Shown piece after piece: positions 11,880 to 22,307 of a stretch of DNA of 64,000 nucleotides. A program made the translations under genes and the position numbers. The DNA is from Lepeophtheirus salmonis (Eukaryota; Arthropoda; Copepoda; Siphonostomatoida; Caligidae), in assembly GCF_016086655.4 (NCBI RefSeq), contig NC_052136.2:57342492-57406491 (forward strand), given 5' to 3'. The stretch's first letter is position 1; the number at the start of each line of letters is the position of its first letter. Under the pieces are notes generated by a model. It worked only from the letters and a program-made list of their open reading frames with translations. It was not told where the DNA came from and did not search any database.

Positions 11880-12738
11880 CTAGGGTCGTTTGAAAAGTCC
11901 ATGCAAAGTCCGAGAGATGGCACTAATGCCGCATATTGAAATTATTTTTAGTCAGTGGCATCTATTATAAGAACACACACCCATTTTTAGCCGAATCGGT
12001 CTATTTCTTTCTGTTTGGTATTCGTTTGAACCAAGGAAGGGAAGTTATTTTCGAAAAATGGACAGAAAAGTATTTCGTGTGTTTATTAAATATTCCTTTT
12101 TGGAGAGCAGAACGTCTTAAACTTTAAAAAGAAGTTTCATAAACATTATGGGGAATCTGCACCTTAGTTTAGAACAGTTCATAAGTGGTTACAAAATTTT
12201 CGGAGAGGCCATATGGGCACAAGTGACATGCACGTTCTGGACACCCTGTTGAGGTTACTACTCCAAAAATCATAGATAAATCCATGATAAGATTATGGAT
12301 GACAGAAGAGTGGAGGTGGACGAGATTGCTATAGCTGTGGGTATCTCGAGTCGGAACCCCATTTCCATTAATATTGCTACCACAACTGTTGAGGTGTGAG
12401 CTGGTGCATGGTCGTAATGGAAAAGGACGTTCTTGTGGGCCAATCTTTGGTGCTTTTCTTGAGGCTCAGTTTTCAAGCAGTCCTATAATGATGAATAATA
12501 TGCACATTTCATAGTTTCACCCTTTTCCAGATAGTTGATGAGGATTATTCCTAGCAAATCCGAAAGACAGTAGCTATAATCTTTCCGGCCGATTTTTAGA
12601 TTGAAACGAATGCAGGATAGAAAGAAATTGACCGATCTGGGTGAAAATTGGTGTTTCTTCCAAGAAATGCTGCTCAATAAAACATAACCTTAATACGCGC
12701 CAGTAATGACGTCTCTCGAACTTTTCAAACAACCTTGG
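11880..12738. mobile_element. Palindromic mariner composite: two 5' halves joined head-to-head
   Basis: The left end (11880) CTAGGGTCGTTTGAAAAGTC and the inverted right end CCAAGGTTGTTTGAAAAGTT (from 12738) are terminal repeats flanked by TA at 11878-11879 and 12739-12740. From the left, the plus strand reads through the 5' untranslated part into a transposase N-terminus (KWTEKYFVCLLN near 12060, then MDDRRVEVDEIAIAVGIS to about 12345). From the right, the minus strand has a homologous 5' untranslated part (GATCGGTCnATTTCTTTCT is shared by both arms), then jumps to a later part of the transposase: GIILINYLEKGETM, QRLAHKNVLFHYDHAPAHTS (second catalytic motif) and VVVAILMEMGF. The arms meet near 12340-12350. 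Both arms are decayed. It is a mauritiana-type mariner derivative, not autonomous. Confidence 0.8.
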
Positions 12739-12740
12739 TA

Positions 12741-13311
12741 CACATTTACTTAAAACACTTGGTATAAGTCTTATGTATCCACAAAAATAAACTTATATGT
12801 AGCTAAAGAGCTTTCCAATAGTTCACTTATGATGCCCTTTCTCATCTATAATCCGTAAGACACATACATTTTCTTGAAAATGAAAAAGGATTTACTAATA
12901 ATTATATTGGATTTTAGTTTCTTGAGTAGTATAATGTACTCCCATAACCTTCATCTTACATTCTTAAATGAATGGTTTTATTTCAAAAAGTGGAAAAAGT
13001 ATGAGGTAGAAATTAGAAAGTGAAGTTTAGATGTATTCATCTAAGCTTTTTGATCAGAGTTTATTATCGATAGATACGTAATATACAATAATCCACTTTA
13101 CTTTTACTTTTCTTAACTTTATGGTATTAGAGTTAATCCTTAAAAATCCGTTAGTTCACAATGGAAGAATTATAATCTAGTAAGCTTTCTAATAGAAAAT
13201 TATATATTCCACTAACTTGTAATGTATAAAAGTATCATGGATATGTACATACTGTGAGTTGTTTTATTGGTAGGGTCCCTTTTTTCATTTTATAATTATG
13301 GATGATTATAA
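12741..13311. other. AT-rich spacer between two transposons
   Basis: No motif, terminal repeat or exon-like segment seen. Confidence 0.5.
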
Positions 13312-13313
13312 TA

Positions 13314-14029
13314 CCGAGTGGTTCATTAGAATCTGAATACTTTGAATTTTAGAATTCAACAAGATATAATTTATTAATGAACAATAGAATTTCAACAAAA
13401 TTCATACTAGAAATAGATATATATTTGAGCTCTCCTAATCATTAATGTAGTCGCTAAGGCAATGATGGCTTCAAGGTTGCTGTGGAAGACCTCGTACCAA
13501 CTTTGAATGTAGTACAATACTATGGTGTCCCAGTAGGGTGAGGGGACAAAAGTGTCAAAAAGAGTTCAAAATAATTCAAAAAACTCATTCAAAATAGTCC
13601 CAAACCGGAGTAGATGGTTTTTTTTTTCGTAGCTAGTGTGTAAAGTGGCCTCATCGCCCTCACAAGGTTCTTTCCACCCACTTTTTTTATACCTCTCTCG
13701 ACTTGTAGGGATTGACATTGGCTGTTTTTCTTCTTCAAGTCTAGTGGAGACTTTTGGACAGAGTCCTTCTTTCTCTCCAACCTTTCGGACTTGCTGATGG
13801 TGTAAACAGTGATCTTGGAGACGCACAACTGCTTGGAGTTCGTGAATGGATTTTTTTTTCACATTCAAGTATCATTTTCTCAACTTGTACGTTAGCTAGA
13901 GAGATCACGTAAGCTTTATCTTTTAATTAATTTTTATATTTTAAGACATCGAAATATTATTACTTTCAATCACTCTACCTTCATTAATTACTGAATTATT
14001 AAGTTTTAAGATTTCAATTGACCACCCGG
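13314..14029 (-). mobile_element. Internally deleted Tc1-like element (family F, full-length copy)
   Basis: Terminal inverted repeats CCGAGTGGTTCATTAGAATC (from 13314) and CCGGGTGGTCAATTGAAATC (inward from 14029) lie inside TA target sites at 13312-13313 and 14030-14031. The minus strand encodes a frame-broken transposase N-terminus (IHELQAVVRLQDH and HHQQVRKVGEKE, then SGWKEPCEGDEATLHTSYEK) that runs, without the catalytic Asp motifs, into a C-terminal block (SWYEVFHSNLEAIIA) near 13450-13500. Copies at 29.13-29.87 and 42.15-42.67 kb have the same layout. The paired ends and missing core mark it as a non-autonomous element. Confidence 0.8.
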
Positions 14030-14031
14030 TA

Positions 14032-14536
14032 GTATATTAATTGAAAATATCCCTTTTGACAAACAGTGCCTTATTTCAGGACTCGCAGAAATCCATAAAT
14101 AGTAAATCAATGGGCTAATTATTCCGTTAGACAGAGTCAAAGCTTTGTATCAAGTGGCAAAACTGTGACGAGCTGATCGATTTTAATCCAAATTTAGGTG
14201 TTGACATTAAATACTTTTTGTCCGCAATGATCACTGAAAAAACCATGAATTAAGTAGAGTAGTTTAATTCTAAAAATGGAAAAAAAAAATCTTTTTTAGA
14301 TTGAATTTGGAATCTACAGATAGCAATTTCATCAATTTTGCATTCATTCAGTTCTTTTTTTCACAGAAGGGAGATTAATATGACATAGCTTATATTTTAT
14401 TTCCCTTCTTCAATTTTTTAAAGTACAAACAAAGTTATTTGCTGTAAGTATAGGATATTTTTGAGAGATGTGAGGAAAAGTTGAAAATAAGGAGGAATGC
14501 TAGGGGTGGAGAGAAAGGAAAGGCTGCATATGATAA
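14032..14536. other. AT-rich spacer, no feature seen
   Basis: Featureless apart from A and T runs. Confidence 0.5.
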
Positions 14537-14654
14537 TTTTTTTTGTACACAAATTTATGCAAAATCTAATTATTTTAATGTAAACTAAAAATTATCTGTA
14601 ATTTTACAAAATCAAATAAAATATCTAAATTTATGTACAAAAAAAAAAAAAAAA
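14537..14654. repeat. Small hairpin repeat, possible MITE
   Basis: TTTTTTTTGTACACAAATTT at 14537 is the near-exact inverse of the right arm that ends in GTACAAAAAAAAA (14626-14654), separated by about 70 bp of AT-rich sequence. No coding content. Confidence 0.5.
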
Positions 14655-15059
14655 CCAGCATAGAAACTGTTGCTCTCGTTAGAGCTTTCAACAGTTTTTT
14701 GGTTGCCTTATATAATTAGAAAATGCATTTTTCTTATTATTATTGTTAGTACATTAGCTATCAATAATTTTATGAAAACATATAAAATGATAAAAAATTG
14801 TTTTCTTAAAAACATCTTGTGAACTTGAACCAAGATATGAAAACAACATAAATGATATTTTAATAAACGTTATTTCGAAAAACTATTACGATTTCTTGAA
14901 AAATAACATAGTTGTTGTTTCTCTTGTGTGCAACTATCTACATATATATGGTTGGGAATAGAGTGTTATTGTAATTCCTGCACTTTTATTAAAACAAAGT
15001 ATATAGTATCCTTATTCGTCACATCGAATCATACGATAAAGTGTTGTAACGATGTGAGT
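14655..15059. other. AT-rich spacer, no feature seen
   Basis: Short frames only. Confidence 0.5.
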
Positions 15060-15575
15060 GTATAATAAAAACGCTTTTGGACAGTATTGCACTTGGCCGT
15101 TTAAGCCGTGAATTATCATGCGTCGTGTATGAAAATATTAGAGGAAGAAATTGCCAACCAAAACAAGCAAAAAATTTGCTATGTATACAAGGCCAATATT
15201 CTCTTGGTTCATGTTGCACAATAGTTTCGTGGCCAGTATTTGAGAATAGGTGCAAAAAAATCATAAAGACAACACCAGCCCTTTATACCAGTTTGATAAC
15301 GCGCCAGAGGCTACGGAAACTCAGATGGAAAGTTCTGATGTATCCACCCTGCAGTCTGGACCTGGCACCAAGTGACTACTACCTGTTATGGGTAACACGC
15401 TTTTGGATACAAATTTTGCTTCCATAGAAGCCTGTGAAAATTGGTTGTCCAATTTTTTTGCCAATAGAGACAATGGCTTCTACTAGAACGGCGTTGTGAA
15501 GTTGAATTCTAGTTGGCAACAAGCTATAGAACAGAAAGGGGCATACTTGGATAAAATCAGATGATTTTCCCGCTC
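15060..15575 (+). mobile_element. Mariner relic (family G), internally deleted
   Basis: The plus strand keeps part of the N-terminal DNA-binding domain in broken frames (a VHVAQ-type stretch near 15205-15225, homologous to the copy at 44.8 kb). It then passes straight to the second catalytic region, where TSLITRQRLRKLRWKVLMYP and SLDLAPSDYYL (about 15290-15390) match the mariner pattern HTSLxTRQKLxELGWxVLxHPPYSPDLAPSDY. The final Asp of APSD is retained. The C-terminus follows after a frameshift (ENWLSNFFANRDNGFY, SSWQQAIEQKGAYL, about 15435-15550). The first catalytic Asp region is deleted. The relatively clean 3' half suggests moderate age. Terminal repeats were not identified. Confidence 0.8.
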
Positions 15576-16800
15576 CCTAAAAAACATTGTATAAAGCAAA
15601 AAAAAAAACGAAATTACCTTTTCCCTACCTAAAAATATACGAATTACATGAATATATCTATTATAATAAAATATTTTGATTGTATGTTTGAGAGTTAGTC
15701 CGCTAATAAAAATTCATAACCAGAACGGAAACGTAATAAAAACGGAAAAAATATAGACTTGAGATAGAAAATAAAATATGTTCAGAATTCTAAGATACGT
15801 ATCTAAGGCTATTTTTCATTCAGATCAGACTAGATTCCTGGGCTCTGTAAGGAAAGTTTGTTTTTTCGCGTATAAGTAGATTTTTTCAAGAAACAAGATT
15901 GATTTCCCGTATATCAATTTTTTTTTAAGATTAAGGTTGTCGATTCGAAAATCCACCAAAAAAATTAAAAATCCAAAATATTATACAAACCGAAAAAGGG
16001 AGAACATACAAATATTAAATACGAATTAGGAAGAGGATTAGCGAGTTTGTCTGAGTATGTATTTTCATTATGGTTGAAAGAGACCTAATTATTTTGTTGT
16101 CTCTCGACAAGTTTTACTTAATTCTGGAGTTATTTAATGTATTATTAAAATAATTAGAAATAGAATATATAAAGTGAGTAGGTTTACTATATATATTTTT
16201 TTTGATTGGGACTATTTCAAAATTTTTATTTTGTCAGTTAGATTTGGAAATATCAAAATGTCTACTGTTAGATACAAGCAACACTGTATTTATGAGATAA
16301 TAAAGCAAGAATCAAATTTGATGTCCATCATTTCGAGTTCTTTTTTGTTGACAAGTTACATGGGGAAATATTTTTGATTGATTTCTTTTTATTAAATTGT
16401 GAAAAAGGTAATCTTGGAGACGTTATTTACAAGTACTTTAATGATTTTGAGACATTATATTAGAGATTATTGGCATGAAATTTTTATAAATAATTTACTT
16501 GACGTAATCACAGCATTGAAAAATGTTTAAAACCCAACTTTTTAAATATAAATAATTGATAATAAGTCGATGATACTTAAGCACAATGTTTTTATTTTTA
16601 CCTTTAATAATAGTTATGAATCAATACCGATTTTAGAGACTTGCCAATTATCATAGACACTACACTGAACTTAAATGTAAAAAATAGTTTTATATCTCTA
16701 AATATCTCACCTCAGATCATAATTAATCACAATTTAAATACAAAAAGAAGGTGTTTACTTGCATTTCGGATCTTTAAAAAATGACATTTTTGTATCTGTA
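15576..16800. other. AT-rich spacer, no feature seen
   Basis: A 67-codon frame at 16174-16377 is compositionally like random AT-rich sequence and is not called. Confidence 0.5.
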
Positions 16801-17362
16801 TCTATCCCTACATATAAAAAATAAAGTTTTTCTGTGAGTGTCCCTTATAGTTGCCCTCGCCGTTTGACCTAGGAGGCTGAAATTTTGAACTCTTAAAACT
16901 GGGTTGGCGATTTTCGGGTAAAGGGATTTATTGTATACACGAACTATATATATATATTTTTTTTGGAAGATGAAGAAGACTAGATACGCAGCTAATTAAG
17001 TGACTTACGTCAAAAAAAAAAAATATGAGCACAATAAGAAATTGGTGAAAATTGCAGCTTCCTTCTTCGCTTCAAGTACAAAAAATCGAATTCTAATGGA
17101 ATATTGGATTTTTTTGATAGAATTTCATGTCCAAAATGCATCATTTTGTGGCATTTCTTCTAGAAAATAGACATTTGATGAACAAAATTAAGCATCAAAT
17201 TTTCTGTGTCTAATTTATATGTAAACGAATTTCCAGAAAAATTTGTACAAGTTCCTCCGCACTAAAGGGGTCTAAATATTTAGAAGAAATGACATTGACC
17301 ATTTTCAATGTGATTTCCCGCTTTTTCTTAGCCCGAGCAACGCCAGTATAACACATTACTAG
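16801..17362 (+). mobile_element. Non-autonomous Helitron-like element
   Basis: It starts with TCTATCCCTACATATAAAAA directly after an A (16800) and ends with CTAG followed by T (17359-17362), the target context (A|T) and ends (5' TC, 3' CTAG) expected of Helitrons. The subterminal sequence GCCCGAGCAACGCCAG before the 3' end is a degraded form of the usual 3' hairpin. The 5' part carries the GTTTGACCTAGGAGGCTGAA block often seen in arthropod copies. There is no Rep/helicase coding sequence, so it would depend on an autonomous partner. A block near 17165-17240 is shared with 37.95-38.06 kb. Confidence 0.7.
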
Positions 17363-18310
17363 TGTTTCTATATTGCATCCGTAAATCGTTGATAATTAAT
17401 TCGTTGATAGATTAATTTCATTAATATATTTGGTTCAGTATATAAATATGTAGAACATGAAAATATGAAGATAAAGTCTGGTTGTATATATATATGAAAA
17501 ATTAAATCTTCTCATCTTTTTTCTTTAAAGGCATTTAATAGATATTAAGAAAAAAAAAGCAAGGATAAATACTAAAGACACACAGATTGAGAAGAAGGAA
17601 AGAGGGATAGACAAAAAAGGTGTAAGGGAGAAAAAGAAAGATAATAATAGTAAGAACAAGAACAACAAAAACAATAATAAGGAGCTCTCTGCTTTCTCTA
17701 ATACTTTCTTTATCAGCTAACAAACCTGAGTATTAAATAAACTAAATATACTATTAAATTTATGCGATACGGAAGCGATAAAAAAATAGAAGACAACGAC
17801 CAGCTTCATCGTCTATCGTATTATTATTATTTTACATGAATTTTGATGACTTTTTAAAATTCATATGGTATATAGTGAGTTCTGTGCTATGTCTCTCCAG
17901 TTTTTACTCCCTTTTCTCCTTAAAAAAAAGAGTATTATTATATAAATATCAATAAAAGTTAGGTTCTTTTTTCAGCTATAGAAATAAAAATTTGTCTAAG
18001 GAATACGAATAAATTATTATACAATTAATTATTACATACTGAAAAATAAAATTGCCCTCAGGGGGATAAAAAAGAGAATGGGATTTATGTTTATAATACT
18101 TCTACATATAAAATAAACATATAGGCTAAATACTCAGTTTCTGTTACCCTTCAAAAACTATCATAATACCGGGCGTATCTAACTACCACATGAGTTTATT
18201 TTATGCATAAATATTAATTAAGAAAAAGAAAATGGTGATTGATAAACATATATACTTCTTAGTGATGAAAATTGTGTGTTTAGTGGTTATGTTTAAAAAA
18301 AACCCAAAAA
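17363..18310. other. AT-rich spacer, low-complexity
   Basis: Includes a purine-rich run (about 17545-17690) whose minus-strand frame encodes a hydrophobic low-complexity peptide; not a gene. Confidence 0.5.
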
Positions 18311-18970
18311 TCAGCATGGTAATTCTAACAATATTTTGAAGTGGATCAACTTTAATCAGCTGTGACAAGGGAGGAGGAGGATAACTAAATATCCACCGAT
18401 ATTTATTAGAATTACTCCAATCTCGATCCCAATTCTACTCAGAGTTAGAGCGACCAACCAACTGGACCCGTTGCAACACTAAAGACGAAATAATCAGTTG
18501 GATCAGGAAGGAATTCTAGGATTTGTCAAGGGATCAAGTGGCAAAGGTTTTATCGCGCTTTTATAACTTTTATTCCTCTTAACCAAAATATAGAGAGGCG
18601 AGAAGCACAAAATTAGAATAGGTAGTTAGTCTATTCTTCTAAACTATGAAACGATGAACTATTCAAGAGTAAAATGTCCAAAGATAAAAAAAGGGGGTGG
18701 AACAGCTAATTCTGAGGTCATTGGCTATCACAGTTTGGTTCTTTTGCATTCCGTCTTGTCTTCATATCCCAATATGTCCCTTTTGAATATATAAAATATA
18801 TCTGGCCTCCTCTGTTTTTACGACTCTTGGATAAACGAAACCAAATGGGGATTATCCATAGTTATAAGTTCAACAATGACTTACAATTATAACTCCGCAA
18901 CAAATCCTTAAGATTACTCTTCGTCTTTTATGAGCACCCATGAATGTTCAACCAGGTTTTGTTTATAGTT
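18311..18970 (+). repeat. Dispersed repeat R1, copy 1 of 4, split by an insertion
   Basis: The flanks 18311-18441 and 18866-18970 match the copy at 31660-31865 nearly end to end (ACTCCAATCTCGATCCCAAT before, CTTACAATTATAACTCCnCn and GTCTTTTATnAGCAC after). About 425 bp is inserted between them. R1 has no recognised coding motif; all four copies in this window lie on the same strand. Confidence 0.6.
18442..18865 (+). mobile_element. Insertion inside R1 containing a transposase C-terminus remnant
   Basis: The segment absent from other R1 copies translates near 18445-18600 as NTKDEIISWIRKEF, then DLSRDQVAKVLSRFYNF. This resembles the C-terminal helices of Tc1-type transposases and parallels KDELIIRIRK with DLPREK in the relic at 1.83 kb. 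No intact terminal repeats were identified, so the boundaries come from comparison with the uninterrupted R1 copy. Confidence 0.5.
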
Positions 18971-19014
18971 GAATCTATATACAAAAGAACTTAATAATTG
19001 CTTAAGGAAAAGTT

Positions 19015-20290
19015 ACTCATGATATTAAAAACTTCAGGCCAATCAGACTGCTGAATACATCTTACAAAATTTTAACGGGAATATTAAACAAGAGACTAGT
19101 GAAGAAAAAACTTAAATTCATCACTTTGCCTGAATCTTTTAGATAAAATTAAAATCTGGAACTCCATAATGATCCCAAAAGTAATTCACAATATGAGATA
19201 CACTACTTTCAGAGAGGATATTTGCACAAAAAATGTACAGGATTCGAGAGGGCTTCCTATGGAATAAAAAGAGGTCATATATATTGCAAAGCCGGTTCGA
19301 GGTTCCCATTAGAGACTGAGGACTAGATAGCCTAACTCCCGAAGCAAGTTGGAAATCATTGAATCTCTTTTAGTTCAATAGCTTGATTCTTGGTGAGGAC
19401 TTCATGGCACTTCGAATTAAAAAATATTTCTACGAGCAGTTGGGCTACCATATAAAATAACGATTTCACATAGGTCCAATGGAGTTTTGCAAAGTTACAT
19501 AATCAGTTGACAAATTCTGGCAAAGAATGACCTACTCTTAGAACTCGATTCTCCCAATAGTTCTTCCGTTACTTGGCCCACACGACCCCCTAAATTACAA
19601 CAATAAGTTATTATATAAAGACGAATTACTCAAGAAGTCTGACGGACTGACCTCTTTCAGACGACTGAGACAACACCGAAACCCAACTCTCACCTCATAC
19701 AATTTCCTGGTAAGAGCTCAAGTCTGGAAGCTTTGGCAATGCTCCAAAGATAAGCAAAGCTGTTGTGAACCAACATTCCTTGTCTCTTGGCCTTTGGAAA
19801 TGTTCCCAGCAGATCAGTTAAAATTATAATAGCAAGGAGTTTAAAGCATAACAACCCCAGATAATTGATGAAGAAACGGCTACTTAAAAGTCATGGCGCT
19901 CTTGACGACTCCATTCTCCATAATGCGGAACATATTTTAAATAACCCTTACAAAAACTCGCATCAGAACCTATTTCGATACCCATTAGCGACAGGCTCTC
20001 CATACGAATTCCAAACACACCCTGGAAGAAGAAAGAAAGAGTGGTTTCTTTAAGATAAAGTGGAAACGTCCTCTCACCTCTTCGTGGGTTGCCTGGAGTT
20101 ATTGACGATATGGGGCATATTCCAGGAAAGGGTTAAGGAAGGCTACGGAGTAACAGTGAAGGAGAGTGATGTGTGATGTATTTAAATATCAATCTATCAG
20201 GCTCTATGTAGTCATTAATAATTATGATTATCTATTTTTGTACCAATTGGTGTGTTAAGAAAAAAAGAGTTTAATATAAAAAAAAGTGTT
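19015..20290 (+). mobile_element. Non-LTR retrotransposon relic with reverse-transcriptase core deleted
   Basis: The first reverse-transcriptase block is clear on the plus strand: FRPIRLLNTSYKILTGILNK and RLVKK (about 19030-19110), matching NYRPISLLNxDYKIxxKxLxxRL of non-LTR elements. A stop follows. The next sequence (from about 19150) already resembles the post-polymerase thumb and C-terminal region, so the YADD-containing core is missing. A later frame (19865-20053, ending HPGRRKKEWFL) is followed after a frameshift by SSHLFVGCLELLTIW (about 20070-20120), like the C-terminal HLFxxC knuckle of such elements. An A-rich tract ends near 20287, consistent with a 3' tail. Many stops; not functional. 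Confidence 0.75.
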
Positions 20291-20312
20291 CACATTTTAA
20301 TGAACCACTCGG
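20288..20312. repeat. Solo terminal inverted repeat of the family-F element
   Basis: Read inward from 20312 the sequence CCGAGTGGTTCATTAAAATG matches the left end of the element at 13314 almost perfectly and is followed outward by TA (20313-20314). It abuts the A-rich 3' end of the retrotransposon relic, as if the retrotransposon had inserted near the end of a family-F copy whose remainder is gone. Confidence 0.7.
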
Positions 20313-20314
20313 TA

Positions 20315-21200
20315 TTAACATTTTTGTCAATAATTATATGGTAGATTTCGATAGGTAACAGTAATTCAGTATTTAAACTTATACATTTTTGTCCTAAAAT
20401 ATTGAAAAAAAAGGAATAGTTTCATCAACTTTATTTCTGAGGGGGATCAGTTCTGCCAAATGTATTTACCCCTTATGTATTTGATATAGTTCAAATTGAT
20501 CAATGCAATATTATACTACTACATATTAAAGTTTTGACAAGCTTTTATAAAGCAATATAATTCATCTTCATTGCAGTTAATGTTTACAATGTTTGGGATA
20601 TTAGCTTGTTCGAATTTTTGCTTGTAAATTCATCAATCAATTAGTTATTTTGGTATATTTATATTATATGTGTTTAGTATTTCTTTCAAATATGATAAAA
20701 TTCAACTTTTTGGTTGTCTTTTTTTTTATAGTAATATAACACATTTATAGAAAATATACTCACTAGATCATTGCTTAATATGATTTAGGACCACAAATGA
20801 CAAATATTTTCATTTATAAATCTATAAGACATTTGACAATGTTTTACCTTTATAAATACATAGTATTTATAAACGTTTATTTATTTAAAATCCATGCATA
20901 CCTATAAATTGTTAATGTATTAAATACAAATGTCGAAAGACATCACGAAACATGCAAAACAGGTATATAGGAGTATGTAAGCATAAAAAAAACATTACAA
21001 AAAGTATCAAAAGAAAATTATCGTAACTGAATTAAATAAATGAATTTAAAAGTAGTATTTAAATACATTGAAAATATGTTAAGTCTTTTTTTTTCTCTAT
21101 TTAACATATACTCGTATGTATTGAAATTTCTTTGCTTTTTTTATTTCTATAGTATAAAAAGAGTTATGTATATAGTCTTGTCTATATAGCAATGTCTTAC
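20315..21200. other. GluCl intron sequence downstream of the 68-bp exon, featureless
   Basis: AT-rich; presumably the start of the next intron on the minus strand. No exon or repeat recognised. Confidence 0.5.
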
Positions 21201-21268
21201 CATTTTGACGTCATCAATACGTGATATGGTTCGCAAGTATATATTCACATTGATGGTGGCAGGTCCAT
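21201..21268 (-). CDS. GluCl: Internal exon of GluCl (68 bp, equivalent of insect exon 3)
   Basis: Minus-strand exon with acceptor TTATTTACAG just above 21268 and donor GTAAGAC just below 21201. It begins with two bases that complete the Asp codon started by the exon at 50812-50921, and it ends in phase 0 after 22 full codons. The product contains GPATINVNIYL and ISRIDDVKM, matching the GluCl segment DGPAxVxVNIFVRSIxxIxDxKM that leads into the EYSVQLTFREQW strand, which would be in the next exon. In insects this segment is a 68-bp exon that exists as mutually exclusive alternatives; the identical length and phase here are a strong family match. No second alternative copy was found by eye in the 29.5-kb intron, and the next exon was not recognised between 1 and 21200. 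The open frame, splice sites and in-phase join indicate a functional exon. Confidence 0.92.
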
Positions 21269-21270
21269 CT

Positions 21271-21779
21271 GTAAATAAGAAAAAAATATATTTTTTTTAA
21301 ATATAATAAAAGAATCAACAGAATAAAAGGTTTTTTTTCCAAAATGGGATGAATAAATTCATAAAGTGTAAACATATTTTTCAAAATCTAAATAAAATTT
21401 ACATACATATTGATATTCAATATTGAAGAAAGAGACGTTCTAGAAGTAGAGTAAGAAAATCGATAAAGCGATTTGTGTCACTATTAAGTTGTTATTTAAT
21501 GTGCAAATATATTTTTAAAATGTCGATTCTTTTCCTCTCTTCTTCAACATATTTTAATAATAGGAATTGATTTATTGGTTATCAACAAAATATGGAAATA
21601 TCTTGCATAATAAGTGTTGTTAATATTAAAATTAAAACTAATAATACCATGATAAAAATCTCGCAAAACGATTCTATTATTTTATTTTTTGCTAAACACT
21701 ACAGCAGTCATTTTGTCCAATTTTAAAATGAAGTATGATATAATTTGATTAAGTACAGAGTGCGTTGTTACCTTAATTG
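21271..21779. other. Intronic AT-rich sequence just upstream of the 68-bp exon
   Basis: Nothing specific seen; no second copy of the 68-bp exon here. Confidence 0.5.
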
Positions 21780-21781
21780 TA

Positions 21782-22305
21782 CAAAGGTGGTCTGAAAAGT
21801 TTCGAACCTGAACGTGAAGATGGCAGCACTCGTAAATAAAAGCTAGTTACATCTATCTAGCATCTACTGATACAAAAGCGTAATGTATTTCGGACGTGCA
21901 GTTTTAATGTAACAGTCGTTTAAGTGAGTTGATGTGAGTGTTTTTCTGAAAGTGGACAAAATCAGTTATTGCTGTATAGGTGCAGTTTTGAGGTAATAAA
22001 TCTGAGTTTTGGGGCAAACTAATTACTTGAGATGGAACTTGGAAACACCATTATGCACCCAAAACCAAAATACAGTCCAAACAGTGGAGTACAAAGAATT
22101 TTGTCAATTAAAGAGGCTTTCACTTTCGTAAGCCATTATTTTGTGGAGAATAACACTCGGTACTATTTGGACAGGTTACTCAGATGGGAGAATCCCTGAG
22201 AAAAGTCTGTAGAATTACAAGGAGACTATGTAGAAAATACATTCAAAAATTCCGAAACAATCTATGTATCTTATGTTCAGTCGGAAACCTTTCAGACCAT
22301 CCACG
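21782..22305 (+). mobile_element. Short mariner derivative, same family as 7.8-8.1 kb
   Basis: The ends CAAAGGTGGTCTGAAAAGTT (21782) and CGTGGATGGTCTGAAAGGTT (inward from 22305) are inverted repeats inside TA at 21780-21781 and 22306-22307. The subterminal block (AACGTGAAGATGGCAGCACT, then GTGAGTTGATGTGAGTG) matches the inverse of 7803-8118. A start-like remnant (VDKISY near 21955) and broken frames (EYKEFCQLKRLSLS) are all that is left of the transposase. 524 bp; non-autonomous. Confidence 0.75.
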
Positions 22306-22307
22306 TA

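Noticed and set aside
15077..15427. 116-codon frame as a host gene
   Set aside because: Its second half is a mariner transposase (TSLITRQRLRKL, LAPSDYYL) and its first half is an out-of-frame remnant of the same element.
17535..17723. Minus-strand hydrophobic frame, possible membrane peptide
   Set aside because: Arises from a purine-rich low-complexity run; no conserved motif.
19270..19310. GGTTCGAGGTTCCC resembling a tRNA B box
   Set aside because: Lies within the retrotransposon relic and lacks cloverleaf pairing.
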